Positions 9,254 through 18,574 of a stretch of 33,333 nucleotides of DNA are shown here, piece after piece (the first letter of the stretch is position 1; every line of letters starts with the position of its first letter). The translations under genes and the position numbers were made by a program. The notes below the pieces were generated by a model. It did no database searches, was not told where the DNA came from, and saw only the letters and a list, made by a program, of their open reading frames with translations. The stretch is taken from NCBI RefSeq assembly GCF_015070855.1, contig NZ_JADDIX010000056.1, forward strand, positions 1 to 33,333, read 5' to 3'. The DNA comes from Pseudomonas lopnurensis. GTDB taxonomy: Bacteria > Pseudomonadota > Gammaproteobacteria > Pseudomonadales > Pseudomonadaceae.

Positions 9254-9642
9254 GGCAGCTCCAGAAAATGAGGCGGAAAAATGAAGGGGAATTCGGGCGG
9301 CACCGGCCAAGCGCGGGCCGCCCGTTCGTGTCAGTCGCTCGCTGTCGGCCTTAGGTCCCGGGGCTTGAGGCGCACCGGCGATTTCCTGCCGCCCAGCCGA
9401 CGAGCTGCATGGCGGCGCTCACTGCGCGGTCATGAGCGCCCCGCCGCCCCCACGTTGGGTCGGGGCGCACAGCGGCGAAGCCAACTCGCACCGAAGCGCT
9501 GGTCCGATAACCCACTCGTTGGGCTTCGCTTCGCTCAACCCAACGGCTCGTCATGACATCCAGCCACGGTGCTCCCGGGCCCGGCGGTGCGCGAAGCGCA
9601 CCCGGAAAAACCCCGTGCAGCGGTAATTTTCGTCCCAGGACC
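9254..9642. other. Intergenic region between mqo and chemoreceptor genes, with GTTGG palindromic repeats
   Basis: No gene found. It contains two imperfect palindromic elements built from GTTGGG...CCCAAC or CCAAC with a GCTTCGC-type core (about 9454-9485 and 9518-9544), the same family as the elements near 7220 and 18505. The chemoreceptor promoter should lie at the right side of this gap on neither repeat; I could not place it. Confidence 0.6.
9518..9544. repeat. Intergenic palindromic repeat (GTTGGG ... CCCAAC)
   Basis: GTTGGG (9518-9523) pairs with CCCAAC (9539-9544) around GCTTCGCTTCGCTCAA-like sequence. Close relatives occur at about 9454-9485, 7218 and 18505-18532. It lies downstream of mqo and may act as a transcript-end stabiliser. 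Confidence 0.6.
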
Positions 9643-11232
9643 TCAGTCCACCGAGGCTTCGGCAGCGGCCGTCGGCTGCGGGGCTGGCATATCGAGTTGC
9701 AGCTGCTGGTGGGTCGCCGCACGTATGCGCGCGGTGAGTTCGGCGTCGTCGTTCAGGGCCAGCCCGTAGGACGGGAAAATCGTCTTCAGGCGGGCTTGCC
9801 ACTGCGGCGACTCGATCCGCTCCTTGAAGGTGGTCTCGAGCAGGGTCAGCATGATCGGCGCGGCGGTCGAGGCGCCGGGCGAGGCGCCCAGGAGCGCGGC
9901 GATGCTGCCATCGGCCGAACTGACGACCTCGGTGCCGAACTGCAGCACACCGCCCTTTTGCGGATCGTTCTTGATGATCTGGACCCGCTGGCCGGCGGTG
10001 ATCAGCTCCCAGTCGGCCGCATCGGCCTGAGGGAAGTAGTCGCGCAGCACCTCGATGCGGTCTTCCTGGCTGAGCAACAGCTGGCCGACCAGATACTTGC
10101 TCAGGTCGAAGTTGTCCAGGCCGGCCTGCATCATCGGCAGTGCGTTGTCGGTGCTCAGGGAGCCGGGCAGATCCATCAGCGAGCCGTTCTTCAGGAACTT
10201 GCTGGAGAAGGTGGCGAACGGGCCGAACAGCAGCACCGTCTCGCCGCCGATCACGCGGGTATCCAGGTGCGGGACGGACATCGGCGGCGAGCCGACCGAG
10301 GCCAGTCCGTAGACCTTGGCCTGGTGCTGCGCCACCACTTCGGGGTTGCGGGTCATCAGGAACTGGCCGCCGACGGGGAAGCCGGCGTAGCCCTTGGCCT
10401 CCGGAATATCGGTCATCTGTAGCAGCTTCAGCGCGCCGCCGCCGGCACCGATGAAGACGAAGCGGGCCTTGACACTGCTCTGCGCCTCGCCGTTGGCGAG
10501 ATCGGCGGCGGTCACGGTCCAGGTGCCGTCCTCGTTGCGCACGATGTCACGAACCTCGTGCTGCAGATGCAGTTTGACCTGCTCGTTCTCGTCCAGGGCG
10601 CCGAACAGTTGCCGGGTGACCTCGCCGAAGTTCACGTCGGTGCCGAGCGGCATGCGTGTCGCGGCGACGTGCTGGGCCTGGTCGCGGCCGTTCATCACCA
10701 GCGGAATCCACTCGGCGATCCGCTGCGAGTCCTCGGAAAACTCCATGCCGCGGAACAGCGGGCTTTGTTGCAGGGCCTCGTGGCGCTTGCGCAGGAACTC
10801 GATGTTGTCCTCGCCCCAGACGAAGCTCATGTGCGGGACGCTGTTGATGAAGCGCCGTGGCTCGTGCAGCACGCCGCGCTCGACCTGATGGGCCCAGAAC
10901 TGCTTGGATATCTCGAACGACTCGGCAATGCTCACCGCCTTGCTGATGTCGATGCTGCCGTCGGCTTTCTGCGGGGTGTAGTTCAGTTCGCAGAATGCCG
11001 AATGACCGGTGCCGGCGTTGTTCCAGGCGTTGGAGCTTTCCTCGGCGATGGCGGGCAGGCGCTCGTAGATGTCGATCGTCCAGCCCGGTTCGAGCTCGTG
11101 CAGGTAGGTGCCCAGGGTCGCGCTCATGATGCCGCCGCCGATCAGCAGGACATCGACGGTCTTCTCGGGCTCGTTGGGTTTGGAGCAGGCGATCAGGCCG
11201 AAGCAGCAGATCGCCAGTAGCAGTTTTTTCAT
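9643..11232 (-). CDS. mqo: Malate:quinone oxidoreductase
   Basis: 529 residues; FAD-dependent membrane-bound enzyme oxidising malate to oxaloacetate and passing electrons to quinone, bypassing NAD malate dehydrogenase. FAD-binding motif [19 protein letters not shown] (glycines 32-34) and family blocks [57 protein letters not shown] and [17 protein letters not shown]. The N terminus ([16 protein letters not shown]) is a lipoprotein-type signal with lipobox LIAC (Cys16), unlike the plain leader of the E. coli enzyme, so a lipid anchor is possible. Start at ATG 11232; upstream in-frame Met codons lack this leader logic. Stands alone. Confidence 0.95.
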   Translation of the reverse strand: MKKLLLAICCFGLIACSKPNEPEKTVDVLLIGGGIMSATLGTYLHELEPGWTIDIYERLPAIAEESSNAWNNAGTGHSAFCELNYTPQKADGSIDISKAVSIAESFEISKQFWAHQVERGVLHEPRRFINSVPHMSFVWGEDNIEFLRKRHEALQQSPLFRGMEFSEDSQRIAEWIPLVMNGRDQAQHVAATRMPLGTDVNFGEVTRQLFGALDENEQVKLHLQHEVRDIVRNEDGTWTVTAADLANGEAQSSVKARFVFIGAGGGALKLLQMTDIPEAKGYAGFPVGGQFLMTRNPEVVAQHQAKVYGLASVGSPPMSVPHLDTRVIGGETVLLFGPFATFSSKFLKNGSLMDLPGSLSTDNALPMMQAGLDNFDLSKYLVGQLLLSQEDRIEVLRDYFPQADAADWELITAGQRVQIIKNDPQKGGVLQFGTEVVSSADGSIAALLGASPGASTAAPIMLTLLETTFKERIESPQWQARLKTIFPSYGLALNDDAELTARIRAATHQQLQLDMPAPQPTAAAEASVD

Positions 11233-11516
11233 CGAAGGTTCTATTGCCTGATAACGAAGATTGCTTGAATGCATGCCTGAACGCCGGAATGGCCGTGCTG
11301 GAGCAATGGCAAGGCGGCCAGCTCGGGTCCGGTGAGTGCTCGGATGCATGTGAAGGGCCTTGGAAGGCTGGATTGGTCGGCGCTGCAAGGAGCGGGACCG
11401 GCATGGACGGCGTGGCGCCCCGTGGGGGACCGCGCCATGCGAGGGCGCGCAGTCTATTCGGCCGGGCGGCTCATCGCAATGCCGATGTGCAGGGCGAAGC
11501 CGGCCGGCGGCGGCAT

Positions 11517-11936
11517 TCAGTCATCGGCGCCGTGGTCCCCTGCGCAGCAGCCCGACTCCAGGCCCCGCAGGATCGGGCAGTCCGGCCGTTCGTCGCCTTG
11601 GCAGTGGCCGACCAGTTCGCGCAGGGTATCGCGCAGGCCGACCAGCTCGGCGATTTTGCGCTCGAGGTCGTCGATATGCGCCTCGGCCAGCGCCTTCACG
11701 TCGGCGCTGGCACGTTGGCGGTCCTGCCAGAGGGCCAGCAGGCGGCTCACTTCGTCCAGCGAGAAACCCATGTCCCGCGCGCGCTTGATGAACGCCAACT
11801 GGTGGAGGTCCTTGTCGCCGTAGCGGCGGTAGCCGTTGGCGCCACGCCCGGCCGGCGCCAGCAGGCCGATGGTTTCGTAATAGCGGATCATTTTCGCGGT
11901 GAGGCCGCTGTGCCTGGCGGCTTGGCCGATATTCAT
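11517..11936 (-). CDS. cueR: Copper-responsive MerR-family activator CueR
   Basis: 139 residues. N-terminal winged helix ([20 protein letters not shown]), dimerisation helix, and a metal loop [13 protein letters not shown] placing Cys112 and Cys120 exactly at the E. coli CueR copper(I) ligands. Ser77, typical of monovalent-ion sensors, is present. An extra CC pair (130-131) lies in the tail. It activates copper-export promoters by untwisting a 19-bp spacer; two such promoters lie 2.4 kb away, before copA and copZ. The gene follows copA by 13 bases, so it is probably co-transcribed and autoregulated by copper. Confidence 0.95.
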   Translation of the reverse strand: MNIGQAARHSGLTAKMIRYYETIGLLAPAGRGANGYRRYGDKDLHQLAFIKRARDMGFSLDEVSRLLALWQDRQRASADVKALAEAHIDDLERKIAELVGLRDTLRELVGHCQGDERPDCPILRGLESGCCAGDHGADD

Positions 11937-11949
11937 GGCGTGTCCTCGT

Positions 11950-14331
11950 TCAGTCTTGCGGTTTCCAGGTCTTGAGCAGCAGCGCGTTGCTCACCACGCT
12001 GACGCTGGACAAGGCCATCGCTGCGCCGGCGACCACCGGGCTGAGGAAGCCGAAGGCCGCCAGCGGGATGCCCACCAGGTTGTAGATGAAGGCCCAGAAC
12101 AGGTTCTGCTGGATCTTGCGGTAGGTGCGCCGGCTGATTTCCAGCGCTGCGGGCACCAGCCGCGGGTCGCCGCGCATCAGGGTGATGCCGGCGGCGTGCA
12201 TGGCCACGTCGGTGCCGCCGCCCATGGCGATGCCGACATCCGCCGCAGCCAGCGCCGGGGCGTCGTTGATGCCGTCGCCGACCATCGCCACCACCGCACC
12301 GCCCTGCTTCAGTGCGGCGACGGTGGCGGCCTTGTCCGCCGGCAGCACCTCGGCATGCACGTCGTCGATGTGCAACGCCTCGGCCACCACGCGGGCGCTG
12401 CCGCGGTTGTCGCCGGTGATCAGGTGGCTGCGGATGTGCCGGGCATCGAGCGCGGCGATGGCTTCGGCGGCGCCGTCCTTGAGGCTGTCGCCGAAGGCGA
12501 ACAGGCCGAGCACGCGCGGCTGCGGGGCGGTTTCCACCAGCCAGGAGAGCGTGCGGCCCTCGGCTTCCCAGGCCGGCGCGGTGTCGGCCAGGCCGCCCGG
12601 CTGCAGGCCGTTGTCGACGAGGATGCGACGGTTGCCCAGCGCCAGTTGCCGGCCGCCCAGGCTGCCGGCGATGCCGCGGCCGGTGAGCGACTGGCTGTTC
12701 TCCACGTCTGGCACCTGCAGGCCGAGCGCCTCGCAGCGCTCCAGCACCGCCCGCGCCAGCGGATGCTCGCTGCCACGCTGCAGCGCGCCGGCCAGGCGCA
12801 GCAGCAGGGATTCGTCGCCGTCCACGGCATGCAGGTGGATGATCTGCGGCTTGCCCGAGGTGAGCGTGCCGGTCTTGTCGAACGCCACGGCGTTCACCGC
12901 ATGGGCCACTTCCAGTGCTTCGGCGTCCTTGATCAGGATGCCATGCCGTGCGGCCACGCCAGTGCCGGCCATGATCGCCGCCGGGGTGGCCAGGCCGAGG
13001 GCGCAGGGGCAGGCGATGACCAGCACGGCGACGGCGTTGATCAGCGCGACCTGAGCCGGCGCACCGGCCAGCAGCCAGCCGATCAGGGTGAACATGGCGA
13101 TCACCAGCACCGCCGGGACGAACACCTGGCTGACCTTGTCCACCAGTTTCTGGATCGGCGCCTTGGCCGCCTGCGCGTCTTCCACCAGGCGGATGATCCG
13201 CGCCAGCACGGTTTCGCCGCCCAGCGCGGTAGTGCGCACCAGCAGACGGCCTTCGCCGTTGATGGCACCGCCGGTGATGCGGTCGCCCGGTGCCTTGTTC
13301 ACCGGCAGGCTCTCGCCGCTGATCAGCGCCTCGTCGGCCTGGCTTTCGCCTTCGAGCACTTCGCCGTCCACCGGAAAACGCTCGCCGGGCTTGACCAGCA
13401 CCAGGTCGTCGAGGCGCAGGGCGGCAATGGCGACGTCTTCCTCACGGCCATCGACCAGCCGCGTGGCGCGCTCCGGGCGCAGCGCTTCGAGCGCCCGAAT
13501 GGCGGCGCTGGTCTGGCGCTTGGCGCGGCTTTCCAGGTACTTGCCGAGTAATACCAGGGCGATCACCACCGCCGAGGCTTCAAAATACAGGTGCGGCATC
13601 TGCCCGGCCGGTGTCGCCCACCATTGGTAGAGGCTCAGGCCGTAGCCGGCGCTGGTGCCGATGGCCACCAGCAGGTCCATGTTGCCGGCGCCGGCGCGCA
13701 CCGCCTTCCAACCGGCGACGTAGAAGCGTGCGCCGAGCACGAACTGCACCGGTGTGGCGAGCAGGAACTGTATCCAGGGCGGCAGCATCCAGTGTCCGCC
13801 GAACAGCTCGGCGAACATCGGCAGCACCAGCGGGGCGGCCAGCAACAGGCCGGCGATGACCGTTCGGCGTTCGCGGCGCAGGCGTCGTTCGGCGTCGTCC
13901 GCTTGCGGTGCTGCGCCGCCGCTCGACGTGGCGTGGTAACCGGCGTTCTCGACGGCCTGGATCAACGCCGCCGGTTCCACTGCGCCGAGCACCTCGACAT
14001 GGGCACGCTCGCTGGCCAGGTTCACCGAGGCGCTGCGCACGCCGGGCTCCTTGAGCAGGGCGCGTTCGACACGGCCGACGCAACTGGCGCAGGTCATGCC
14101 GTCGATGGCCAGTTCGAGGCTCTGCACGGGCACCCCGTAGCCGGCCTTTTCCACCGCCTGGATCAGCTCGGCGAGGTCCGCTGCGCCCGCGTCGATACGG
14201 ACCTGCTCGTTGGCCAGGTTGACGCTCGCCGCCTCCACGCCCGGGACTTTCAGCAGGGCGCGCTCGACGCGACCGGCGCAGCTGGCGCAGGTCATGCCGC
14301 TGACCGGCAGGGTATAGGTGGCGCTGGACAT
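11950..14331 (-). CDS. copA: Copper(I)-exporting P1B-type ATPase
   Basis: 793 residues. Two N-terminal heavy-metal domains, each with GMTCASC (CxxC at 15-18 and 81-84); eight-helix P1B membrane part with transport motif CPC (Cys441-Pro-Cys443) in [13 protein letters not shown]; phosphorylation site DKTGTLT (Asp485); nucleotide-domain SEHPLA; hinge [22 protein letters not shown] and [15 protein letters not shown] in the last helices, which define the Cu(I) subgroup. It pumps cytosolic Cu(I) to the periplasm. Start at ATG 14331 has AGGAG 11 bases upstream; an in-frame GTG four codons earlier overlaps that site and is rejected. Called cueA in some Pseudomonas. First gene of copA-cueR. Confidence 0.95.
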   Translation of the reverse strand: MSSATYTLPVSGMTCASCAGRVERALLKVPGVEAASVNLANEQVRIDAGAADLAELIQAVEKAGYGVPVQSLELAIDGMTCASCVGRVERALLKEPGVRSASVNLASERAHVEVLGAVEPAALIQAVENAGYHATSSGGAAPQADDAERRLRRERRTVIAGLLLAAPLVLPMFAELFGGHWMLPPWIQFLLATPVQFVLGARFYVAGWKAVRAGAGNMDLLVAIGTSAGYGLSLYQWWATPAGQMPHLYFEASAVVIALVLLGKYLESRAKRQTSAAIRALEALRPERATRLVDGREEDVAIAALRLDDLVLVKPGERFPVDGEVLEGESQADEALISGESLPVNKAPGDRITGGAINGEGRLLVRTTALGGETVLARIIRLVEDAQAAKAPIQKLVDKVSQVFVPAVLVIAMFTLIGWLLAGAPAQVALINAVAVLVIACPCALGLATPAAIMAGTGVAARHGILIKDAEALEVAHAVNAVAFDKTGTLTSGKPQIIHLHAVDGDESLLLRLAGALQRGSEHPLARAVLERCEALGLQVPDVENSQSLTGRGIAGSLGGRQLALGNRRILVDNGLQPGGLADTAPAWEAEGRTLSWLVETAPQPRVLGLFAFGDSLKDGAAEAIAALDARHIRSHLITGDNRGSARVVAEALHIDDVHAEVLPADKAATVAALKQGGAVVAMVGDGINDAPALAAADVGIAMGGGTDVAMHAAGITLMRGDPRLVPAALEISRRTYRKIQQNLFWAFIYNLVGIPLAAFGFLSPVVAGAAMALSSVSVVSNALLLKTWKPQD

Positions 14332-14363
14332 GGTGCGATGCACTCCTGGATGGCGATGCGATG

Positions 14364-14394
14364 AGAATCGACCTTAACCCTATGTAAAGGTCAA
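14364..14394 (-). promoter_or_regulatory. CueR-type promoter of copA-cueR
   Basis: On the minus strand: -35 TTGACC (14394-14389), a 19-base spacer and -10 GATTCT (14369-14364). The spacer holds the dyad GACCTTTAC / GTTAAGGTC, one mismatch from perfect. The over-long 19-bp spacer with an internal dyad is diagnostic of MerR/CueR-activated promoters. Confidence 0.88.
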
Positions 14395-14421
14395 GCCCTT
14401 GACCTGCGACAGTCGAACCCA

Positions 14422-14452
14422 TTGACCTTGCCAGGGTGGCAAGGTCGAGAAT
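14422..14452 (+). promoter_or_regulatory. CueR-type promoter of copZ
   Basis: -35 TTGACC (14422-14427), 19-base spacer, -10 GAGAAT (14447-14452). Inside is a perfect dyad: GACCTTGCC, five bases, GGCAAGGTC (14424-14446). Its -35 is 27 bases from the copA -35, so the two divergent promoters have separate operators that two CueR dimers could hold at once. Confidence 0.88.
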
Positions 14453-14481
14453 CGGCGCTCCAACAGCTAAGGAGAGAAGCG

Positions 14482-14673
14482 ATGCAAGTATTCAACGTGA
14501 CGGGCATGACCTGCGGTCATTGCGAGCGTGCGGTGATCCAGGCGCTCCAGGCGCTGGACCCGGCGGCGAAGGTGGAAGTGGATCTGGCTGCGGGCACGGT
14601 GCGGGTCGACAGCACGCTGGACGGGCAGGCAATCCGTGATGCGATCGTGCAGGAGGGCTATCAGGTTCAATGA
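14482..14673 (+). CDS. copZ: Copper chaperone CopZ (Atx1-like)
   Basis: 63 residues, a single heavy-metal-associated domain with GMTCGHC (Cys11, Cys14). Delivers Cu(I) in the cytosol to the CopA N-terminal domains or to CueR. AAGGAGAG precedes the ATG; an in-frame start 60 bases upstream lies inside the promoter and is rejected. Divergent from copA under its own CueR-type promoter; convergent with the next gene, 20 bases apart. Confidence 0.95.
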   Translation: MQVFNVTGMTCGHCERAVIQALQALDPAAKVEVDLAAGTVRVDSTLDGQAIRDAIVQEGYQVQ

Positions 14674-14693
14674 GGCAGGACGGGCCGTAGCCG

Positions 14694-15341
14694 TCAGGGA
14701 TGGGGCTCGCCCCGATCGTCCGGCCAGTCGCGTACCAGGCCGCGAAACAGCGGATCGATCAGGGCGCGGGCTTCGGTCTGCGCCGCGAACAGCTGCGGGT
14801 CGCGTGTCCAGTCGGTGAACAGCCCGACCATCAACGCATGCAACGACCGCGCGGCCAGTCGAGGCGTGACTCCAGGGCGCAAGTGATCGGCGGCGTTCTG
14901 CAGCAGCTTCTCGCACATGTCGATGAACTGGTTGATGAAGGCATCGTGCCGCTCCTCGGCGTCGCGCAGCTCTTCGGTGAATTCGCAGCGATGCAGCAGG
15001 ATGGTGAAGATGCGCCGCTTCTGTTCGTTGCTGGCGAGGGCGGCGATGGCCTCGATGCTCAGGTCGCGCAAGGCGATCAGCGCCTGCAGTGGCTGTTGTC
15101 GATCGCACGTGCAGAGCCGCTCGGCCATCTGTTCGGGGGGCAGGCGAACCTGGTCGAGCATCTCGTGAAACAGATGGGCCTTGTTCTGGAAATGCCAATA
15201 CACCGCGCCGCGGGTCACGCCGGCGTCGCGGGCGATCTGGTCGAGACTGGTGTGGGCCACGCCCTTGTCCAGGAACAGCCGCTCGGCGGATGCGAGGATG
15301 GCGGCGCGGGTCTTCTCGGCTTCTTCTTTGGTTCGGCGCAT
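14694..15341 (-). CDS. nalD: TetR-family efflux repressor, NalD/TtgR type
   Basis: 215 residues. N-terminal helix-turn-helix (TSLDQIARDAGVTRGAVYWH, then FQNKAHLFHEML) and a ligand domain with RIFTILLHRCEFTEEL, the block shared by TtgR, AcrR and NalD. The start MRRTKEEAEKTR and ending LFRGLVRDW fit my recollection of P. aeruginosa NalD (PA3574), a second repressor of mexAB-oprM; there too the gene lies between copZ and an MFS transporter. It may therefore control a distant pump as well as the divergent transporter. No strong ribosome site precedes the ATG. Family certain, orthology probable. Confidence 0.8.
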   Translation of the reverse strand: MRRTKEEAEKTRAAILASAERLFLDKGVAHTSLDQIARDAGVTRGAVYWHFQNKAHLFHEMLDQVRLPPEQMAERLCTCDRQQPLQALIALRDLSIEAIAALASNEQKRRIFTILLHRCEFTEELRDAEERHDAFINQFIDMCEKLLQNAADHLRPGVTPRLAARSLHALMVGLFTDWTRDPQLFAAQTEARALIDPLFRGLVRDWPDDRGEPHP

Positions 15342-15424
15342 GGCAGATTCGGGCAGGTAGCTGCTTCAGGGCTTCCAGTAGCGAGGGGCTGGCCAGTGTA
15401 ATGGCGCGACTCGTCGCGTTGGAG

Positions 15425-15449
15425 GTTTACAATCGGTTGTGTATGTAAC
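15425..15449. promoter_or_regulatory. Candidate NalD/TtgR-type operator
   Basis: GTTTACAA...TATGTAAC is a partial dyad with TTTACA and TGTAA half-sites spaced as in the known TtgR operator (TTTACAAACAACCATGAATGTAA-like; compared from memory). It lies in the gap between the repressor and the divergent MFS gene, 84 bases before the repressor start. A further TGTAAATG half-site follows at 15474. Confidence 0.5.
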
Positions 15450-15542
15450 AGCATCTTGCACTCCTGTAAATGTCCGGGGTCTGCATTCGAGCCGGCTCGA
15501 ATGACATCGGCACCCTGTCTCCCCTTTGCTTGTGAGCCTCTG

Positions 15543-16715
15543 ATGCAGTTGCGGATTCTCCTCATACTGGGCGCGCTCAGCGCCTTCGGCCCCCTGGCCA
15601 TCGACATGTATCTGCCGGCGTTCCCGATGCTGGCGCGGCATTTCGCGACCAGCGTCGACCACGTGCAACTTTCGCTGGCGGCCTATTTCATCGGCCTGGC
15701 GATTGGCCAGCTGGCCTACGGACCGCTGGCCGATCGCTACGGCCGGCGCGGGCCGCTGCTGGTCGGCGTGGTGCTGTTCACCCTGGCGTCGCTGGCGAGC
15801 GCCTTCGCACCGTCGATGGACTGGCTGATCGGTGTTCGTTTCGTTCAGGCTCTGGGCGGCTGCGCCGGGATGGTGGTGGCGCGCGCGGTGGTGCGCGATC
15901 TCTGCGACCCGATGACCAGTGCGAAAGTGTTCTCGCAGTTGATGCTGGTGATGGGGCTGGCGCCGATCCTTGCCCCCCTCGGGGGCGGTGCGCTGCTGGC
16001 GGCGTTCGGCTGGCCCTCGATCTTCATCGCGCTGACGCTGTTCAGCGCCGCTTGCCTGATCGCCGTGGCGCTGTGGCTGCCCGAAACCTATCCGGCCGGG
16101 CTCGCGCGACAGCCCATTTCCGGCGCCCTGGGCCAGTATCGGCGCCTGTTCCAGGACCGCTTCTTCCTTGGTCACGTGCTCACCGGCGCGCTGTGCATGG
16201 GCGGGATGTTCGCCTACATCGCCGGCTCGCCGTTCGTGTTCATCGAACTGTATGGCGTACCCGCCGAGCATTTCGGCTGGTTGTTCGGCATCAATGCCGC
16301 CGGTTTCATCCTGATGGCCCAGGTCAACGTGCGGCTGGTGCGCTGGCGCGGTCCGGAATTCTGGGTACGGCGCTGGGTGTGGTTCTTCTTCCTCAGCGCG
16401 CTGGTGCTGCTGGCCGTCGCCGCGGCGCGACCGGTGGCGCTGTGGCCGTTGCTGATCCCGCTGTTCTGTTGCGTGGCCTGCCTCGGTTGCCTGATGCCCA
16501 ACGCTACGGCCTGCGCCATGGCCGATCAGCGCGCCAACGCCGGCAGTGCCTCGGCATTGCTCGGCAGCCTGCAGTTCGGCGTGGCCGCGGCGGCCGCTTC
16601 GGCGGTTGGCGCGCTGCACAACGGCACGGCGGTGCCGCTGGCGGCGATCATCAGTCTGTGCGGGCTGCTGGCGACGGTCGTCGCCTATGGCACGGCACGC
16701 GCCAGCACGGAATGA
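15543..16715 (+). CDS. MFS drug transporter, Bcr/CflA family
   Basis: 390 residues with about 12 membrane helices. It begins with the Bcr/CflA signature: LILGALSAFGPLAIDMYLPAF, then GQLAYGPLADRYGRRGPLL (MFS motif A) and RFVQALGGCAGMVVARAVVRD (motif B/C region with the Arg pairs). Proton-driven inner-membrane exporter; relatives confer resistance to bicyclomycin, chloramphenicol or sulfonamides, but the substrate here is unknown. The start at 15543 (MQLRILL) puts helix 1 at the N terminus; the ribosome site is weak. Divergent from the NalD-like repressor and probably repressed by it. Confidence 0.92.
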   Translation: MQLRILLILGALSAFGPLAIDMYLPAFPMLARHFATSVDHVQLSLAAYFIGLAIGQLAYGPLADRYGRRGPLLVGVVLFTLASLASAFAPSMDWLIGVRFVQALGGCAGMVVARAVVRDLCDPMTSAKVFSQLMLVMGLAPILAPLGGGALLAAFGWPSIFIALTLFSAACLIAVALWLPETYPAGLARQPISGALGQYRRLFQDRFFLGHVLTGALCMGGMFAYIAGSPFVFIELYGVPAEHFGWLFGINAAGFILMAQVNVRLVRWRGPEFWVRRWVWFFFLSALVLLAVAAARPVALWPLLIPLFCCVACLGCLMPNATACAMADQRANAGSASALLGSLQFGVAAAAASAVGALHNGTAVPLAAIISLCGLLATVVAYGTARASTE

Positions 16716-16721
16716 GGCGGC

Positions 16722-16886
16722 TCAGGCGCTGACCGGCAGCGGGTGCGGCGCTTTCAGACGCTGGCGCAGGGTGTCGACGAAGGCCTTGGCCTCGGCTTCA
16801 TTGCGGAAGGTGACATTGTGGCGGTCGAGACGCACCTGCCAGGCGCTGTCGGGGAAGGGCGTCAAAGGGCGGACGAGAATGTTCAT
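16722..16886 (-). CDS. Small conserved-type hypothetical protein, 54 residues
   Basis: Starts MNILVRPLTPFPDSAWQVRL and ends LRQRLKAPHPLPVSA. A good ribosome site (GAGGTGAT, five bases before ATG) and Pseudomonas-like codon use support it. The middle (VRLDRHNVTFRNEAEAKAFV) looks like a short beta-hairpin followed by a helix, as in small DUF2188-like folds, but I do not recognise the family. Converges with the MFS gene, stop codons six bases apart. Soluble, no signal peptide. Function unknown. Confidence 0.72.
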   Translation of the reverse strand: MNILVRPLTPFPDSAWQVRLDRHNVTFRNEAEAKAFVDTLRQRLKAPHPLPVSA

Positions 16887-17027
16887 GGCGATCACCTCGT
16901 GGAAAAGGAAAGCCCAGTCTAGTCGAGACCGGGCCTTGCGCTTTTGATGGGTATCAATACCCGCCGACCGCTTCAGAGCCTGTTCTGATGCCGCAGGGCC
17001 GGCGCGCAGCCGATCGTCGGCAGGTTC

Positions 17028-18011
<984 letters not shown>

Positions 18012-18169
18012 CTAGCCAGGGGCTGCAGCAACGGATATGCCAGTCTTGCGGTGGAAGGTGCTTGTACTCCTATGCTGTTGCCCTTCGATGACGAGCCGGT
18101 GATTGGCGATAAATTGACCAGTGCCCTGCAGCCCACTGCTGACGGGCTCCGCCGCGTTTGTTCCCGACC

Positions 18170-18178
18170 TTATCCACA
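18170..18178 (+). promoter_or_regulatory. DnaA box (TTATCCACA), copy 1
   Basis: Exact match to the high-affinity DnaA box, 9 of 9 bases. A second identical box lies 213 bases away in the same orientation. TTCTCCACG follows 12 bases later as a weak related site. Confidence 0.55.
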
Positions 18179-18316
18179 AAGTTCTCCACGCCATTCGGGC
18201 ATAACTTACAGACCTGACGAACAGGAGGGATGGCCATCCTTAATTATCGGACTGATGAGTCAAAAAGCACTTGATTCAATGGTTTAAGGTCCTACGCGGG
18301 CGCGTGATGGGGTGAT

Positions 18317-18333
18317 TGCTCAAAAAATGAGCA
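18317..18333. repeat. Hairpin TGCTCA-AAAAA-TGAGCA
   Basis: Perfect 6-bp inverted repeat with an A5 loop. Not followed by a T-run, so not a standard terminator; could be a protein-binding dyad. Confidence 0.4.
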
Positions 18334-18382
18334 GTGCCTTCGGGGCCGCACGGACCCAGCGTTGCAGCATGGCATCCAGAGG

Positions 18383-18391
18383 TTATCCACA
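18383..18391 (+). promoter_or_regulatory. DnaA box (TTATCCACA), copy 2
   Basis: Exact 9-base match, six bases before the 8-bp hairpin at 18397. See copy 1. Confidence 0.55.
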
Positions 18392-18396
18392 GCGGC

Positions 18397-18415
18397 GCCC
18401 ACAGTATCTGTGGGC
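18397..18415. repeat. Perfect 8-bp inverted repeat GCCCACAG-TAT-CTGTGGGC
   Basis: The arms are exact reverse complements with a three-base loop. The position right after a DnaA box may be meaningful or accidental. No U-tract follows on the plus strand. Confidence 0.55.
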
Positions 18416-18457
18416 AACGGAAACTCTCTCTCCCATAGCCTGTTGCGGGCGCGGTTT

Positions 18458-18551
18458 GGGCGCGTAGCCTGAGGAGCGAAGCGACACGTTCCGTGGCTGA
18501 GCCTGTTGGGCTTCGCTGCGCTCAGCGCCAACCTACCGGGCCGATCACCTG
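18458..18551. repeat. Dispersed 28-bp repeat copy 2, plus GTTGG palindrome and 16-bp shared flank
   Basis: 18458-18485 matches the reverse complement of 7227-7254 at 27 of 28 bases. 18505-18532 is a palindromic element, GTTGGG ... GCCAAC with core CTTCGCTGCGCTCAGC. 18536-18551 (CCGGGCCGATCACCTG) is identical to 21890-21905, which also adjoins an intergenic palindrome. Together they look like a composite repeat element. Confidence 0.65.
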
Positions 18552-18574
18552 GGTGTGGCGGTCAAGGAGGCGGT

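Noticed and set aside
11244..11975. Plus-strand frame starting with a Cys-rich segment before cueR
   Set aside because: It starts at a TTG without a ribosome site, and most of it is antisense to cueR. The Cys-rich start looks accidental despite the copper context.
18230..18274. 14-codon frame after AGGAGGG
   Set aside because: The purine-rich tract touches the ATG, leaving no spacing for initiation, and the peptide has no leader-type features. Kept only as a note on the gap.
18170..18391. Chromosomal origin suggested by DnaA boxes
   Set aside because: Only two consensus boxes, and dnaA, dnaN, recF, gyrB or rpmH are not nearby. A secondary DnaA site remains possible.
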